A DNA stretch of 64,000 nucleotides from Dehalobacter sp. DCM (GCF_024972775.1 NZ_CP092282.1:1536001-1600000); one strand, 5' to 3'. Shown: positions 53,114-63,617, numbered from the stretch's first letter. The notes: generated by a model from the sequence alone, not told the origin. A program made the numbers and translations.

Positions 53114-54844
53114 ATGCTGGAAGTAAAAAAAGTAGTGAATGCGAAGTATCGCGCGATTACCGGTTACCGATACATATCCTGGTTTTTGACTTCGATGATC
53201 TACCTGATGGATTCGTCTGCAATTACGCTAAAATACTGCATTGCCGTTGTGGTTTCTCTTTTGGTTATTACCATCAGTATCAACAGTCTGTATCTCAAAA
53301 GTGAATCCAGAGTGGCAGTCGCGAGGGTAAATATTGCCGAAAGTCTGGTCATCGCCATCCTGATGATTTCCACCGGGGGATTGGACAGTCCATTTATCTG
53401 GTATGCCATTAATCCGATTTTCATTACATGTGCTTTTTTCAAAACGGTCTACTGTTTCGTTAATCTTGTCTTTTACCTCATCGTTGCGTCTGTGACCAGC
53501 TTGCTTTTGTTCAATCCGCAAGGTCTGGCACTTCCGGACCTGATCACAGAAAAGTGTTACATTATCCTGGTATTCGTCCTGATTGTTGCCGCTATCCGCA
53601 TCTTGTTTACCATGATTCAGCATCTGGATGATCAGGCTAAGGCTTTCCATAAACAAAAAGAGGAACTTCTCGGTATGAACCTCAAACTGGAACAGGCCAA
53701 TGCCAGCGCCAAGAATTCCATGGAACATATCATGTCCTTGTACCGGATTATTGAAGTTTTTGCAGCAAGGGAGAACGCCCGGGATATTCTCAAACATTTG
53801 GTGAAACTGGCCAATGATATTCTGCAAACAAAGTATGCCTTCATCTGGGTAGCTCCTTTCGGAGAAGACCCTGACAGTATGGTGACCGGCAGCGTCTTTG
53901 AACCAAATGAAGACTGTCTGAAAGAACATATTACTTCATGGTTTACAACCAATGAAGCGGATGCGCTTAACCCGGCCCGCCAGGTTATTGGTTTCCAGGG
54001 GGTTCACTACTTGCTGGTTTCGCTGAAATCCGTTTCCAGATTTTATGGTTATTTTGGCATTAAGTTGGTTGATAAGAATGAACCGGATCTGTATCAGGAA
54101 CTCATCAAATTTTTGGCTGATATTATTACCATGGTTCTGGAAAGGAATCACTTCGAGAAAATATCGTCCCAGTTAATGATTCTGGAGGAACAAAACCGTA
54201 TCGGCAATGAACTCCACGACAACGTCTCACAGCTGCTTTTCAGCATTGTCTATGGGATACATGCGCTGAACAGCAACTGGCCGAAAATGAACCGGGAAAA
54301 TATCGAACAGCAGCTCAATGTGCTGGAACAAACGGCCAAGAATGTCAGTACGGAATTGCGCACTTCAATCTACGGATTGAGTACCCGTAAACGAGGGGAA
54401 CGGGTTTTTGAAGAAAGTATTCAAAAGTATCTTTGTGATTTTTCCAGTCTGAATGACATCAAGGTCCTCTTTGATTTCCAGGGTGATGAGGAATTGTTGT
54501 CCTATCCTTTAAAGCAAGCCATGTTCCGGATTATCCGGGAAGGCTGCGGTAATGCCATCTGGCACGGGTGGTGCAGCGAACTGAAGCTGCACATTCAGGT
54601 CCGGATTGACATGTGTGAACTAATGATTCAGGATAACGGACATGGCTTTGATGTTGAGAAATTCCTCAAGGATAAAACCAGTAAGGGCTTGGGGCTGCAT
54701 AACATGCAGATCCTGGCTCAGACCTTCAATGGGACGTTTGATCTGCGCAGTGAAATTACGATAGGAACAACTCTCATCATCCGGTTCCCGTTAAATATTG
54801 GATCTCTTCATTTTTTTAAGGAAGAGAGGGGAGTAGTAGCATGA
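53114..54844 (+). CDS. Membrane sensor histidine kinase of NarX/LuxR-partner type
   Basis: 576 residues with AGGAGGGG 11 nt upstream. About six membrane helices occupy residues 20-190, followed by a coiled coil (QKEELLGMNLKLEQANASAKN), a GAF-like domain (about 220-350), the HisKA_3 dimerisation motif with phosphorylated His in IGNELHDNVSQLLF, and a HATPase (IIREGCGNAIWHGW, DNGHGFD, KGLGLHNM). No periplasmic domain is apparent, so the signal is likely within the membrane or cytoplasm. It overlaps the regulator gene by 3 nt (ATGA). The SipW-cargo gene follows the regulator by 12 nt, linking this sensor to the surface locus. Confidence 0.9.
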   Translation: MLEVKKVVNAKYRAITGYRYISWFLTSMIYLMDSSAITLKYCIAVVVSLLVITISINSLYLKSESRVAVARVNIAESLVIAILMISTGGLDSPFIWYAINPIFITCAFFKTVYCFVNLVFYLIVASVTSLLLFNPQGLALPDLITEKCYIILVFVLIVAAIRILFTMIQHLDDQAKAFHKQKEELLGMNLKLEQANASAKNSMEHIMSLYRIIEVFAARENARDILKHLVKLANDILQTKYAFIWVAPFGEDPDSMVTGSVFEPNEDCLKEHITSWFTTNEADALNPARQVIGFQGVHYLLVSLKSVSRFYGYFGIKLVDKNEPDLYQELIKFLADIITMVLERNHFEKISSQLMILEEQNRIGNELHDNVSQLLFSIVYGIHALNSNWPKMNRENIEQQLNVLEQTAKNVSTELRTSIYGLSTRKRGERVFEESIQKYLCDFSSLNDIKVLFDFQGDEELLSYPLKQAMFRIIREGCGNAIWHGWCSELKLHIQVRIDMCELMIQDNGHGFDVEKFLKDKTSKGLGLHNMQILAQTFNGTFDLRSEITIGTTLIIRFPLNIGSLHFFKEERGVVA

Positions 54845-55464
54845 AAATAATCATTGTCGATGATCATCCGCTCGTTCGTCAGGGATTAAATGCGGTAATC
54901 TCAACTGAAAACGATATGGTAGTCGCCGGAGAGGCTTCAAATGCCGAGGAAGCAATCGAGCTCATCCGTTCCCTCCAGCCGGATATGGCGTTGATTGATT
55001 TAAGGCTTGCGGATTCTTCCGGTTTGGATGTGATAAAAAAATGCAAAGAAATGGTGCCGCAATGTAAGTATGTTGTCTTGACGTCATCCGTCAATAAAGA
55101 GGACTTTCGTAATGCGGATCAAATTGGGGTAGATGGCTATATTCTAAAAGAGGCTTTCCCGGAAGAACTCATTTCCGCCATGCGGCTGATCCATCGGGGA
55201 AGAAAATATTATGATCCGTTAGCCATTGAGTTTATGATGAAAAACCAGTCCAACGACACGATCAACCAATTGACGTCACGGGAACTGGATGTTCTGCTTA
55301 CCCTGAGCGAGGGTTTAAGTAATAAAGAGATTGCGAAAAAGTTAATTATTACAGAATTCACCGTCAAGAAACATATCAGTCAAATCCTGGCTAAACTGGA
55401 GCTTGCCGATAGGACACAGGCGGCGTTATATGCCAGAGACCACGGGTTGTGCAACAGCCGATAA
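54841..55464 (+). CDS. NarL/LuxR-family response regulator
   Basis: 207 residues. The receiver has IVDDHPLVRQG, Asp in MALIDLRLADSSG, and the KEAFPEE region; the C-terminal LuxR helix-turn-helix has LTSRELDVLLTLSEGLSNKEIAKKL and TVKKHISQILAKL. It is the partner of the preceding kinase. The next gene starts about 12-18 nt downstream, so the two-component system and the SipW locus are one transcript. Confidence 0.92.
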   Translation: MKIIIVDDHPLVRQGLNAVISTENDMVVAGEASNAEEAIELIRSLQPDMALIDLRLADSSGLDVIKKCKEMVPQCKYVVLTSSVNKEDFRNADQIGVDGYILKEAFPEELISAMRLIHRGRKYYDPLAIEFMMKNQSNDTINQLTSRELDVLLTLSEGLSNKEIAKKLIITEFTVKKHISQILAKLELADRTQAALYARDHGLCNSR

Positions 55465-55476
55465 GGAAAGGAGCGA

Positions 55477-56031
55477 TTGGACTTGGCTTATAAAACACAA
55501 AAACGACATTCATTTGTCAGAACGTTCGTATTTATTACCTGTATTTTCACCCTCGGTTTGTCAGGAGTAAGTTATGCCTATTGGACCAATGGATTGGAGA
55601 TTACCACGAAGGTTGGAACCGGTAGTCTGGATGTGTCTTTTTGCGACCCGGCCTCCGACAATAAAGAGGCGGAAGAAAACGGCGGTTTGCAGGTTACGTT
55701 CGATCAGGATAAAACGACTATGACCATTGCGGGAAATGTTGATCCTGGTTTTCTGGGCACGGTGGAATATGAATTCGCTAATAACGGAAGTATTCCTGTG
55801 AAATTAGCTCAGGCTTCGGAAACGTCGGATATCATCCAAAACCAACTGTCCTTTGTGGAAGGAAATCAGGTGGTATCCTTGGGCGACGGAGGATATCTGC
55901 TCAAACAAAACGGTTCGGGAACCGGTACAATTCAGATCGAGATCGCCGAAAGCACCGGAAGTGAAGAAGAATCGTCCACGACGTACCAGTTTGAAATGAA
56001 GATTCCGTATGATCAATGGACTTCAAATTAG
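55477..56031 (+). CDS. SipW-dependent secreted protein (TasA/CalY-like)
   Basis: 184 residues from TTG 55477, or 182 from TTG 55483, which is better spaced after AAGGAAAGGAG. The signal region ends in GLSGVSYAYWTNGLEI: the AYWT motif marks cargo of SipW-type signal peptidases. The mature domain is a compact beta protein (TGSLDVSFCDPAS, FLGTVEYEFANNGSIPVKLAQ) like CalY/TasA camelysins, which form extracellular fibres or matrix. It lies 12 nt after the regulator and is first of three cargo or processing genes. Confidence 0.8.
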   Translation: MDLAYKTQKRHSFVRTFVFITCIFTLGLSGVSYAYWTNGLEITTKVGTGSLDVSFCDPASDNKEAEENGGLQVTFDQDKTTMTIAGNVDPGFLGTVEYEFANNGSIPVKLAQASETSDIIQNQLSFVEGNQVVSLGDGGYLLKQNGSGTGTIQIEIAESTGSEEESSTTYQFEMKIPYDQWTSN

Positions 56032-56060
56032 CGTTATCACGATGATGGGGGCTTGTAAAG

Positions 56061-56468
56061 ATGAAGGGGAAAATAGCGATAGTTGCACTATGTTTAATTG
56101 CCGGATGTCTGTTAACATCTGGTGGATATGGCTACTGGCAAAAGGATTTAACCATCAAGGGAATCATTACCGTTACTGAGCCGGAGAAGAAGGTGGAGAA
56201 CGATGAGCTGCTGAAATCGAAAGCCGGCAACGTACCTGAAGGTATTGGAACAGGCGATCCCGGAGCAGGCGATCCCGGTGCAGGCGATCCCGGTACAGGC
56301 GATCCCGGTTCAGGCGATCCCGGAGCAGGCGGTCCCGGTGCAGGCGATCCCGGTGCAGGCGATCCCGGAGCAGGTGATCCCGGTGCAGGCGATCCCGGTG
56401 CGGGCGATCCCGGAGCAGGTGATCTCTTAACAGGTGATTTGGGATCAGGAGCCCTTGAAACCAAGTGA
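56061..56468 (+). CDS. SipW-type secreted protein with GDPGA repeat tail
   Basis: 135 residues. The N-terminal helix and GGYGYWQKDLTIKGIITV resemble a SipW cargo signal. From about residue 60 the protein is a run of pentapeptides, mostly G-D-P-G-A with single substitutions at the last place (T, S) and one GGPGA. The tail LLTGDLGSGALETK is not charged enough for a membrane anchor. The DNA of the run is a 15-bp tandem repeat. It is not a collagen (period 5, not 3). Its stop overlaps the signal-peptidase start (TGATG). Function is unknown; an extended acidic spacer is likely. Confidence 0.75.
   Translation: MKGKIAIVALCLIAGCLLTSGGYGYWQKDLTIKGIITVTEPEKKVENDELLKSKAGNVPEGIGTGDPGAGDPGAGDPGTGDPGSGDPGAGGPGAGDPGAGDPGAGDPGAGDPGAGDPGAGDLLTGDLGSGALETK
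56230..56440 (+). repeat. 15-bp coding tandem repeat (GDPGA)
   Basis: About 14 units of GCAGGCGATCCCGGT with third-base and single-codon variation run in frame. Slippage in units of 15 bp would change length without losing the frame. Confidence 0.85.
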
Positions 56469-57670
56469 TGAAAGAAATAAAGATTAATGAGATATTATTT
56501 CAGCGCCGACTAATTCTATTAGTAGGCCTCGTTTTTTTTATTTACCTTACAGATCAAACGCTGTTTAAGGCAGTAACAGGACAATCGGTGTATCATTATG
56601 TTTTCAGGCCCCTGCTATGGATCCTTGCAGGAGGTCTGATATTGCTGCTCCCTGCGGTGCGACCTGCTGGTAAGCGAAGAATCTGGGGTTCTTTGCGTAT
56701 GTGGGCGTTTAACTTTGGCATCATTATGATTGCGGTACACGTAATGGCCGGGTTATTGGACGGTTTTGGCAAGAGTCCCTATGATTTATCACCAAAAGGG
56801 ATACTGCTGAACCTGATTGTTGTCGGTTCTGCTTTATTCGGCAAAGAATTGGTCAGACACTATGTCATTAATAGTCTGACGAAAAAGGTAAATTATAAGG
56901 TCTTTTTTCTTGTGGCATTATTGATGACGGTTATTGTCTTTCCGATTACCAAGTATGCAGAGTTAAAGAACGTAGAGGATCTGGTACGGTTTATTGCCCA
57001 GTTTTTTGTACCGGAGCTTACGAAGAACTTACTGGCAACCTATCTTGTTTTTTATGGAGGGCCGGTACCATCAATCATATTTATGGGAATGGTGGATGTG
57101 TTCCAGTGGTTTTCTCCGATACTGCCCAATCTCAAATGGATCACTGCTGCCTTAGTGGGCATCCTTACACCTGTTTTCATGCTTTGTGCCATGGAAGGCA
57201 TTTTGCGGAGGGAAAACAGGGTACGCAAACGTAAATATATGAGCGAAGAAGGCCTCTTGGGCTGGATTATTACCACGTTGATTTCCATCGGTATCATTTG
57301 GTTTACAGTTGGGGTTTTCCCGGTTTATCCCTCGGTGATCGCTACGGGCAGCATGATCCCAATGATTGACCCCGGCGATGTGATTATCGTTGATAAATCG
57401 GTTGACAGGATGAAAATGCCTGTTGGAACGGTAATTCAATTTCAAAGAGGAACAATATTAATCTCGCACCGTATTATTGAAGAAATCATTGCAAAGGACG
57501 GAACCAAGAGTTACCGGACAAAAGGTGACAATAACAATGCAGCTGACAGTCAGCTGGTAAAACCGGAGGATATTAAGGGAGAGGTTATTCGGGTGGTGCC
57601 CAAAATTGGTTGGCCTACCTTACTTATGAAGAGCGATAAAGAGATAAGCTTTACCAGCCCGGAATTTTAG
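56468..57670 (+). CDS. sipW: SipW-type signal peptidase I with large membrane-domain fusion
   Basis: 400 residues from ATG 56468. The C-terminal peptidase is of the ER/SipW type: ATGSMIPMIDPGD with catalytic Ser295, RGTILISHRIIE with His334 (His in place of the bacterial Lys), and KGDNNNAAD with the conserved Asp. Such enzymes are normally about 180-200 residues. Here about 260 residues precede it, with seven or so membrane helices (FIYLTDQTL, WILAGGLILLLPA, GILLNLIVVGSALFG, VFFLVALLMTVIVFP and others). It should cleave the AYW-type cargo encoded upstream and at 57951. The N-terminal domain matches no family I can name. Confidence 0.85.
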   Translation: MKEIKINEILFQRRLILLVGLVFFIYLTDQTLFKAVTGQSVYHYVFRPLLWILAGGLILLLPAVRPAGKRRIWGSLRMWAFNFGIIMIAVHVMAGLLDGFGKSPYDLSPKGILLNLIVVGSALFGKELVRHYVINSLTKKVNYKVFFLVALLMTVIVFPITKYAELKNVEDLVRFIAQFFVPELTKNLLATYLVFYGGPVPSIIFMGMVDVFQWFSPILPNLKWITAALVGILTPVFMLCAMEGILRRENRVRKRKYMSEEGLLGWIITTLISIGIIWFTVGVFPVYPSVIATGSMIPMIDPGDVIIVDKSVDRMKMPVGTVIQFQRGTILISHRIIEEIIAKDGTKSYRTKGDNNNAADSQLVKPEDIKGEVIRVVPKIGWPTLLMKSDKEISFTSPEF

Positions 57671-57705
57671 TTGATTCTTCGGCTGCTACTTATACCCTCC
57701 ATGGT

Positions 57706-57835
57706 GTCCGTGGCATTAGGTCATCCGTGACCGTCAGAGCCGTGCTCCGCAATCCTGCTCCGCTTGAAGCCGGTATTGTACAAGCGACCTTACTATGGCG
57801 TAATTTAGGTCTGCGTGCCACAGTTCCGGCGCCAA
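57706..57835 (+). repeat. Fragmented copy 4 of the palindromic repeat
   Basis: 57740-57772 is the reverse complement of the left-middle part of copies 2 and 3 (CAAGCGGAGCAGGATTGCGGAGC when read on the minus strand), and 57806-57835 is the left arm in direct orientation (AGGTCTGCGTGCCACAGTTC). The inner hairpin is lost. Together they look like a rearranged remnant. Confidence 0.65.
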
Positions 57836-57853
57836 GAATTTTAAGTTAACGAT

Positions 57854-57899
57854 CAAAAAAAAAGCCTCCGCTGTGCGTATCATACGCCTTCGGAGGTTG
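57854..57899 (-). terminator. Terminator of the minus-strand TasA-like gene
   Basis: On the minus strand ACCTCCG pairs with CGGAGGC around a GGCGTATGATACGC inner hairpin, followed by a run of nine T. It lies 50 nt after the stop at 57951. Confidence 0.85.
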
Positions 57900-57950
57900 T
57901 CAATATGAGGAAATAGAAAACATTTCCCGGCGATTCGGGCGGAACAGAGA

Positions 57951-58622
57951 TTAGTTGACTTGCGTGAAGTTTAATGCTAAATCAAATTTGGTAGTGTCAT
58001 CTTCAAACTGGCTGCCGGTGATGCTGGAAGGCATTAAAACCTGATATCCGGGAGCTTCATTTTGATTGGGCATTAAGATGTTGTGTGTTGTCAGCATGAT
58101 CTCTTCCCCAGGTTGGATTTCAATATTCTTCAGCGCATTAGTCAGACCTGCAGCGAGATCGGAAACATTGTTGGCATCAATGGCATCGATTGCTTGATAT
58201 GTGATCGGACCATATAATGGTTTTCTTACAACTTGGTCAAACTTGTAGTTCAAAGCATTTGCCAGATCGGTATTTTCGGTAATCGTGCCGGTAACGTTGG
58301 CGATTTTCGCAGGAACTGTACCGGTATTTCTAACAACAAATTTCAGATAAGCACCGGCTCCCGGGTAAAAATTCCCGACAGTAAAACTCAGTGTCTGTTT
58401 GTCTGTGGAGATATCACTGTTAACGGTTACCAAATCACCGGGGATATGTGCGATATAGCCGTCATCCCAATCACCGTCGCTGTCACTGATAAACTGAACA
58501 TCCAAATAGCCTGTTGATACGGTGTTGGCAATGGTGATGGTCTGGGTCCAATAAGCGTAACCGGCTCCCATGAGCATGACGGCGACAGCCAGAGCCGCTA
58601 CTAAAATTTTATGTTTTTTCAT
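57951..58622 (-). CDS. SipW-dependent TasA/CalY-like matrix protein
   Basis: 223 residues with a GAGGAG site. The signal MKKHKILVAALAVAVMLMGAGYAYWTQTITI carries the AYWT motif of SipW cargo. The mature domain has TGYLDVQFISDSDGDWDDGY (acidic, possibly calcium-binding) and a beta-rich fold of the TasA/CalY type. It is convergent with the signal-peptidase gene and has its own terminator, so it is controlled separately from the operon encoding its processing enzyme. Likely a fibre or biofilm-matrix subunit. Confidence 0.85.
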   Translation of the reverse strand: MKKHKILVAALAVAVMLMGAGYAYWTQTITIANTVSTGYLDVQFISDSDGDWDDGYIAHIPGDLVTVNSDISTDKQTLSFTVGNFYPGAGAYLKFVVRNTGTVPAKIANVTGTITENTDLANALNYKFDQVVRKPLYGPITYQAIDAIDANNVSDLAAGLTNALKNIEIQPGEEIMLTTHNILMPNQNEAPGYQVLMPSSITGSQFEDDTTKFDLALNFTQVN

Positions 58623-58894
58623 TTTTTACACTCCTCTTTTATTTTTTGTGTACTCGATAAATCTTCTAAGCGCGCTTTTAGAAAATCCCTATCTGAGTTG
58701 CAGTTCTAAGTATAGTCTTTTCACTTGGATTTTTAGCCACTCATTGGGATAATTGTTTTTTGTGATTTTGGATAACAAAATATAGGTTTTTAGGAGTATG
58801 TCTTCTTCCACTAAAGTACCATGAACAATAAATAATAAACGGCTATACTGAGATGTACGGAATTACCCTGCAAATACAAGTGGGAGTGTGCCAG

Positions 58895-59926
58895 ATGCGA
58901 AAAAAAACGATCAATCGAAATATAAGACTGGCTTTGATTGCAGTAATAATATGTTCATTATTAGCCACCGCGGTTATCCTGTATCAGAAAATAACCAGAC
59001 CGGATATGGAAGAGCAGAAAACGACGTATTATAGCTATACAAATAAACTGGATGTAGGGTATGAAGTTTCGCTGAAACCCAATCATCTTTTTGATCAGGT
59101 AATCCAAGGTGAAGATAAGGTATATATATCTAATCTGGTCGATGCCATTACGGCTTCTTTTTCCTATCAGTTTATAGGGGATTCCCAAGCTGAGATTAAA
59201 GGAAATTATGATATCGTGGCGGTGATGGAAGGGTATACGCTTCAGAATCAACAACGTATTTCTATTTGGAAGAAACAATTTACGCTGGTTCCCCAAACCA
59301 GCTTTGAAACCAAGGATAAGAAGATTTCAATCGACCGGAATGTTGTACTAAATTTTCAGGATTATAGAGATTTCGCCGGTACGATTAAAGAAGAAACAAA
59401 AATTGACTCCGACGTCACATTGACTGCTTATATGACTGTCCGGACACAAAGTCTGGTCGAAAAAGGATCTGTCAATGAATCCATATCGTCATCCATTGCA
59501 CTGCCTGTAAAAGGAAGCTATTTTGAAATATCGAAAAAAAGTGAGGATAAACCCGGAGCGATTCAGGAAGTAACGCAGGTGCCGGTAAAAAATAGCACCA
59601 TAATCAGCATAACGGTTATCCTTATGGTTGTTTTTTTAAGCGCCTTGCTTGGCTTGATTTTTTATACAACCAACAGGAACGAGGATCGTTTGTTGAAAAA
59701 ATTGAAAGGGATTTTAAAAAAGTACGGGAACAGAATGGCAGCATTAAATATGGAAATCATTCCTCAGGGGGAGAGCTTTGAAGTCCGATCCTTTGAAGAC
59801 CTGGTGACATTCAGTGATGAAATAGGCAGACCCATCGTTTATAAACATTGCGATGATATGCGCCGGATTTCTGCGTTTTATGTCTTAGACGGAAAATGGA
59901 CCTATTGCTTTTTTTTGAAAAACTAG
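58895..59926 (+). CDS. DUF5305-like membrane protein
   Basis: 343 residues from ATG 58895 (GGGAG upstream); a start at 58853 lacks a good site. A membrane helix lies at about 12-32, an extracytoplasmic beta domain at about 45-240 (YTNKLDVGYEVSLKPNHLFD), a second helix at about 245-268 and a cytoplasmic tail of about 75 residues. This layout fits DUF5305, a family repeatedly found beside SipW-type signal peptidases. It may chaperone or anchor SipW cargo; the function is not established. The 272 nt before it hold the divergent start of the TasA-like gene and no clear element beyond AT-rich DNA. Confidence 0.75.
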   Translation: MRKKTINRNIRLALIAVIICSLLATAVILYQKITRPDMEEQKTTYYSYTNKLDVGYEVSLKPNHLFDQVIQGEDKVYISNLVDAITASFSYQFIGDSQAEIKGNYDIVAVMEGYTLQNQQRISIWKKQFTLVPQTSFETKDKKISIDRNVVLNFQDYRDFAGTIKEETKIDSDVTLTAYMTVRTQSLVEKGSVNESISSSIALPVKGSYFEISKKSEDKPGAIQEVTQVPVKNSTIISITVILMVVFLSALLGLIFYTTNRNEDRLLKKLKGILKKYGNRMAALNMEIIPQGESFEVRSFEDLVTFSDEIGRPIVYKHCDDMRRISAFYVLDGKWTYCFFLKN

Positions 59927-60061
59927 CATAAAAGTCAATAGATATTGGTACCAAAGTAGTATGTCAACGCGTCAATCACCTGATATAATCGTGCATAGAT
60001 ACATAATGCGATCAGGCGTGCAGAAACCTGATAATATCGAAATGATAAAGGAAGATGCAAG

Positions 60062-60796
60062 TTGCTAAAAAAAGCTGGGATTCTAAGGTATGTCCGTTAT
60101 TTCTTTGCAGTGACAATCATTGCTGTCGCAATGATATCGCTGATAGCCTCACAGGCCCAGATAGCTTATGGAATCCAGACCAACGGCGTCGATTACGGAT
60201 TAACCATATCGCCTGAAGGGCAGCTCTTTAACACGACCGGACTGGCCCCCGGGCGCAGCGACACGACGACAATGACTGTAACCAATGAAGGTCAGGAGAC
60301 ATTTACTTATGATATTCGGGTAATTACAAACGACCCGAATAGCATCCTATATCAAGCCTTGGACTTTAAGATAATGAAAGGGAACAGTGAGCTGTATAAT
60401 GGAAAACTCAAGGACCTAAAAATTGTCTTGGGGACATTAGTGCCGGGAACCGCGGATACGTATGATTTGACATTAGGCCTGCCAATAGAGTGCAGTAATG
60501 AATTTGAATCTCAAGATCTCAGCTTTGAATTTGTTATCAACGCATCAGGAGGCAGCAGTGGCGGAAATAATGACAACGGCAGCACGATTCAAACTATCAA
60601 TGTGATGACACCGGAGGAAGAAGCGGTTTTGGTGCCTGATGTACCGAATGAGACGGAACAAATAAATATTCCCGGAGATGAAAGCGTACAAAGTCCTAAT
60701 ATGCCGGCAACGGGCGTAGCAAGTGTTATTCCGTATTACGCAGCAGGTTCTGCTGTTCTATTGGCGGGAGTTCTTCTGATAAGAAAGAAGAAATAG
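60062..60796 (+). CDS. Sortase-anchored surface protein with MPATG signal
   Basis: 244 residues from TTG 60062, 7 nt after AAAGGAAG. A signal peptide ends near QIAYG. A beta domain follows (NTTGLAPGRSDTTTMTVTNEGQETFTYDIRV, about 40-165), resembling DUF916 or WxL-associated domains, then a Gly/Asn linker and a C-terminal NMPATG, hydrophobic segment and RKKK. MPATG differs from the LPKTG/LPQTG of the proteins at 1-4.7 kb and probably defines substrates of the neighbouring sortase. The sortase gene follows 93 nt downstream, separated by a hairpin. Confidence 0.82.
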   Translation: MLKKAGILRYVRYFFAVTIIAVAMISLIASQAQIAYGIQTNGVDYGLTISPEGQLFNTTGLAPGRSDTTTMTVTNEGQETFTYDIRVITNDPNSILYQALDFKIMKGNSELYNGKLKDLKIVLGTLVPGTADTYDLTLGLPIECSNEFESQDLSFEFVINASGGSSGGNNDNGSTIQTINVMTPEEEAVLVPDVPNETEQINIPGDESVQSPNMPATGVASVIPYYAAGSAVLLAGVLLIRKKK

Positions 60797-60840
60797 AAAA
60801 ATCAACAAAATGGAAAACGCGAATATTGAGGGTTTAAATA

Positions 60841-60871
60841 ACAAATAGCTGGGGTAGACTCAGCTATTTGT
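60841..60871 (+). terminator. Hairpin between the MPATG protein and sortase genes
   Basis: ACAAATAGCTG (60841-60851) pairs exactly with CAGCTATTTGT (60861-60871). No T-run; probably a partial terminator or processing site that lowers sortase expression relative to its substrate. Confidence 0.5.
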
Positions 60872-60889
60872 GCGAGTGAAGGGTTAACC

Positions 60890-61513
60890 ATGTGGAAAAA
60901 AGTATTGGCAGTATTATTGATTATCGCTGGGTTAAGTGTTATCGGTTTTCCGGCTGCCCATGATTATTATCTGAAATATCAGCAGAAAAAAATGATCAAT
61001 CATTGGCATGACAATTTGCTGCAGGTGAGTGACGGAACCGATCAAGAACATGAACAGGAAAATCCCAGTAACTCGGACGCTGTTAATCAACCCGATCTGA
61101 CCAAGGAAATGGAAGCTCTGCTGATTATCAAAAAAATCGACTTGGAAATTCCCGTATTAACCGGAGTAACCGATCGAAACCTTGACTTGGCAGCAGCCAG
61201 CATCCTTGGAACCGGAAAACCTGGTGAAATAGGAAACTACTGTATAGCAGCCCACCGCAGCCGAACGTATGGTGTCCTGTTTAACCGGCTGGATGAGCTA
61301 AAAAAAGGAGATCAGATCATTGTTACAACCAATGAAGAGACCTATACATATAATGTAACGGAAAGCATGATTGTTCAGCCTGATCACGTGGAAGTACTGC
61401 AAAACGATGGAACGAAACGGCAAATTACGTTAATAACCTGTGATTACAGTTCGAAGCCCTATCTGCGTTTAATTGTGAAAGGTGAATTAAGACTACTTCA
61501 TTCAACGCAATGA
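60890..61513 (+). CDS. Class D/E-type sortase
   Basis: 207 residues. An N-terminal membrane helix (VLAVLLIIAGLSVIGFPAA) is followed by the sortase fold. The catalytic triad is visible: His122 in NYCIAAHRS, Cys184 in TLITCDYS, and Arg193 in YLRLIV. The TLxTC form and length fit class D or E enzymes of Clostridia. Its most likely substrate is the MPATG protein just upstream; the two LPXTG proteins at the other end of the window may use it or a housekeeping sortase elsewhere. Confidence 0.9.
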   Translation: MWKKVLAVLLIIAGLSVIGFPAAHDYYLKYQQKKMINHWHDNLLQVSDGTDQEHEQENPSNSDAVNQPDLTKEMEALLIIKKIDLEIPVLTGVTDRNLDLAAASILGTGKPGEIGNYCIAAHRSRTYGVLFNRLDELKKGDQIIVTTNEETYTYNVTESMIVQPDHVEVLQNDGTKRQITLITCDYSSKPYLRLIVKGELRLLHSTQ

Positions 61514-61609
61514 TAGGGCAGGAGTAAACATATTTGTGTCAAATCCCGTAATGTTCTGAAATTGAAATATGCACCATTGTATTATGTATAAAAAAATCGC
61601 ATTTTGCTG

Positions 61610-61638
61610 TTGACACAGAAAAAGGTGCGTGATATTAT
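61610..61638 (+). promoter_or_regulatory. rRNA promoter P1
   Basis: TTGACA at 61610-61615, a 17-bp spacer and TATTAT at 61633-61638. It is one base from perfect consensus. Confidence 0.85.
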
Positions 61639-61723
61639 AATAAAGCGTCTCGGGGCGGTGACACAAAAGAAAGCCGCCAGCGCTTGAAGAAAGCGGCGAG
61701 CGAGCGGAAGAAAAAATTGGCAG

Positions 61724-61752
61724 TTGACTTTAATGAGACAATTTGTTAAGAT
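61724..61752 (+). promoter_or_regulatory. rRNA promoter P2
   Basis: TTGACT at 61724-61729, a 17-bp spacer and TAAGAT at 61747-61752, about 114 bp after P1. Tandem promoters are usual for rRNA operons. The stretch 61514-61609 shows nothing else. Confidence 0.75.
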
Positions 61753-61874
61753 AAGATTCCGTCGCGAAAGACGCCAGGTCATTGAAAACTGAACAACAAG
61801 AAAAGAACAAAATGCTAGACTCGTCAAATGATAATTGAGTAAACAAACGAGCTGAATCAAGCTCCGTAATAGTT

Positions 61875-63617
<1,743 letters not shown>

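Noticed and set aside
53228..53929. 233-codon minus-strand frame
   Set aside because: Mirror of the membrane and GAF-like regions of the sensor kinase; no independent support.
56132..56464. 110-codon minus-strand frame of SPAPG repeats
   Set aside because: Simply the reverse complement of the GDPGA repeat array.
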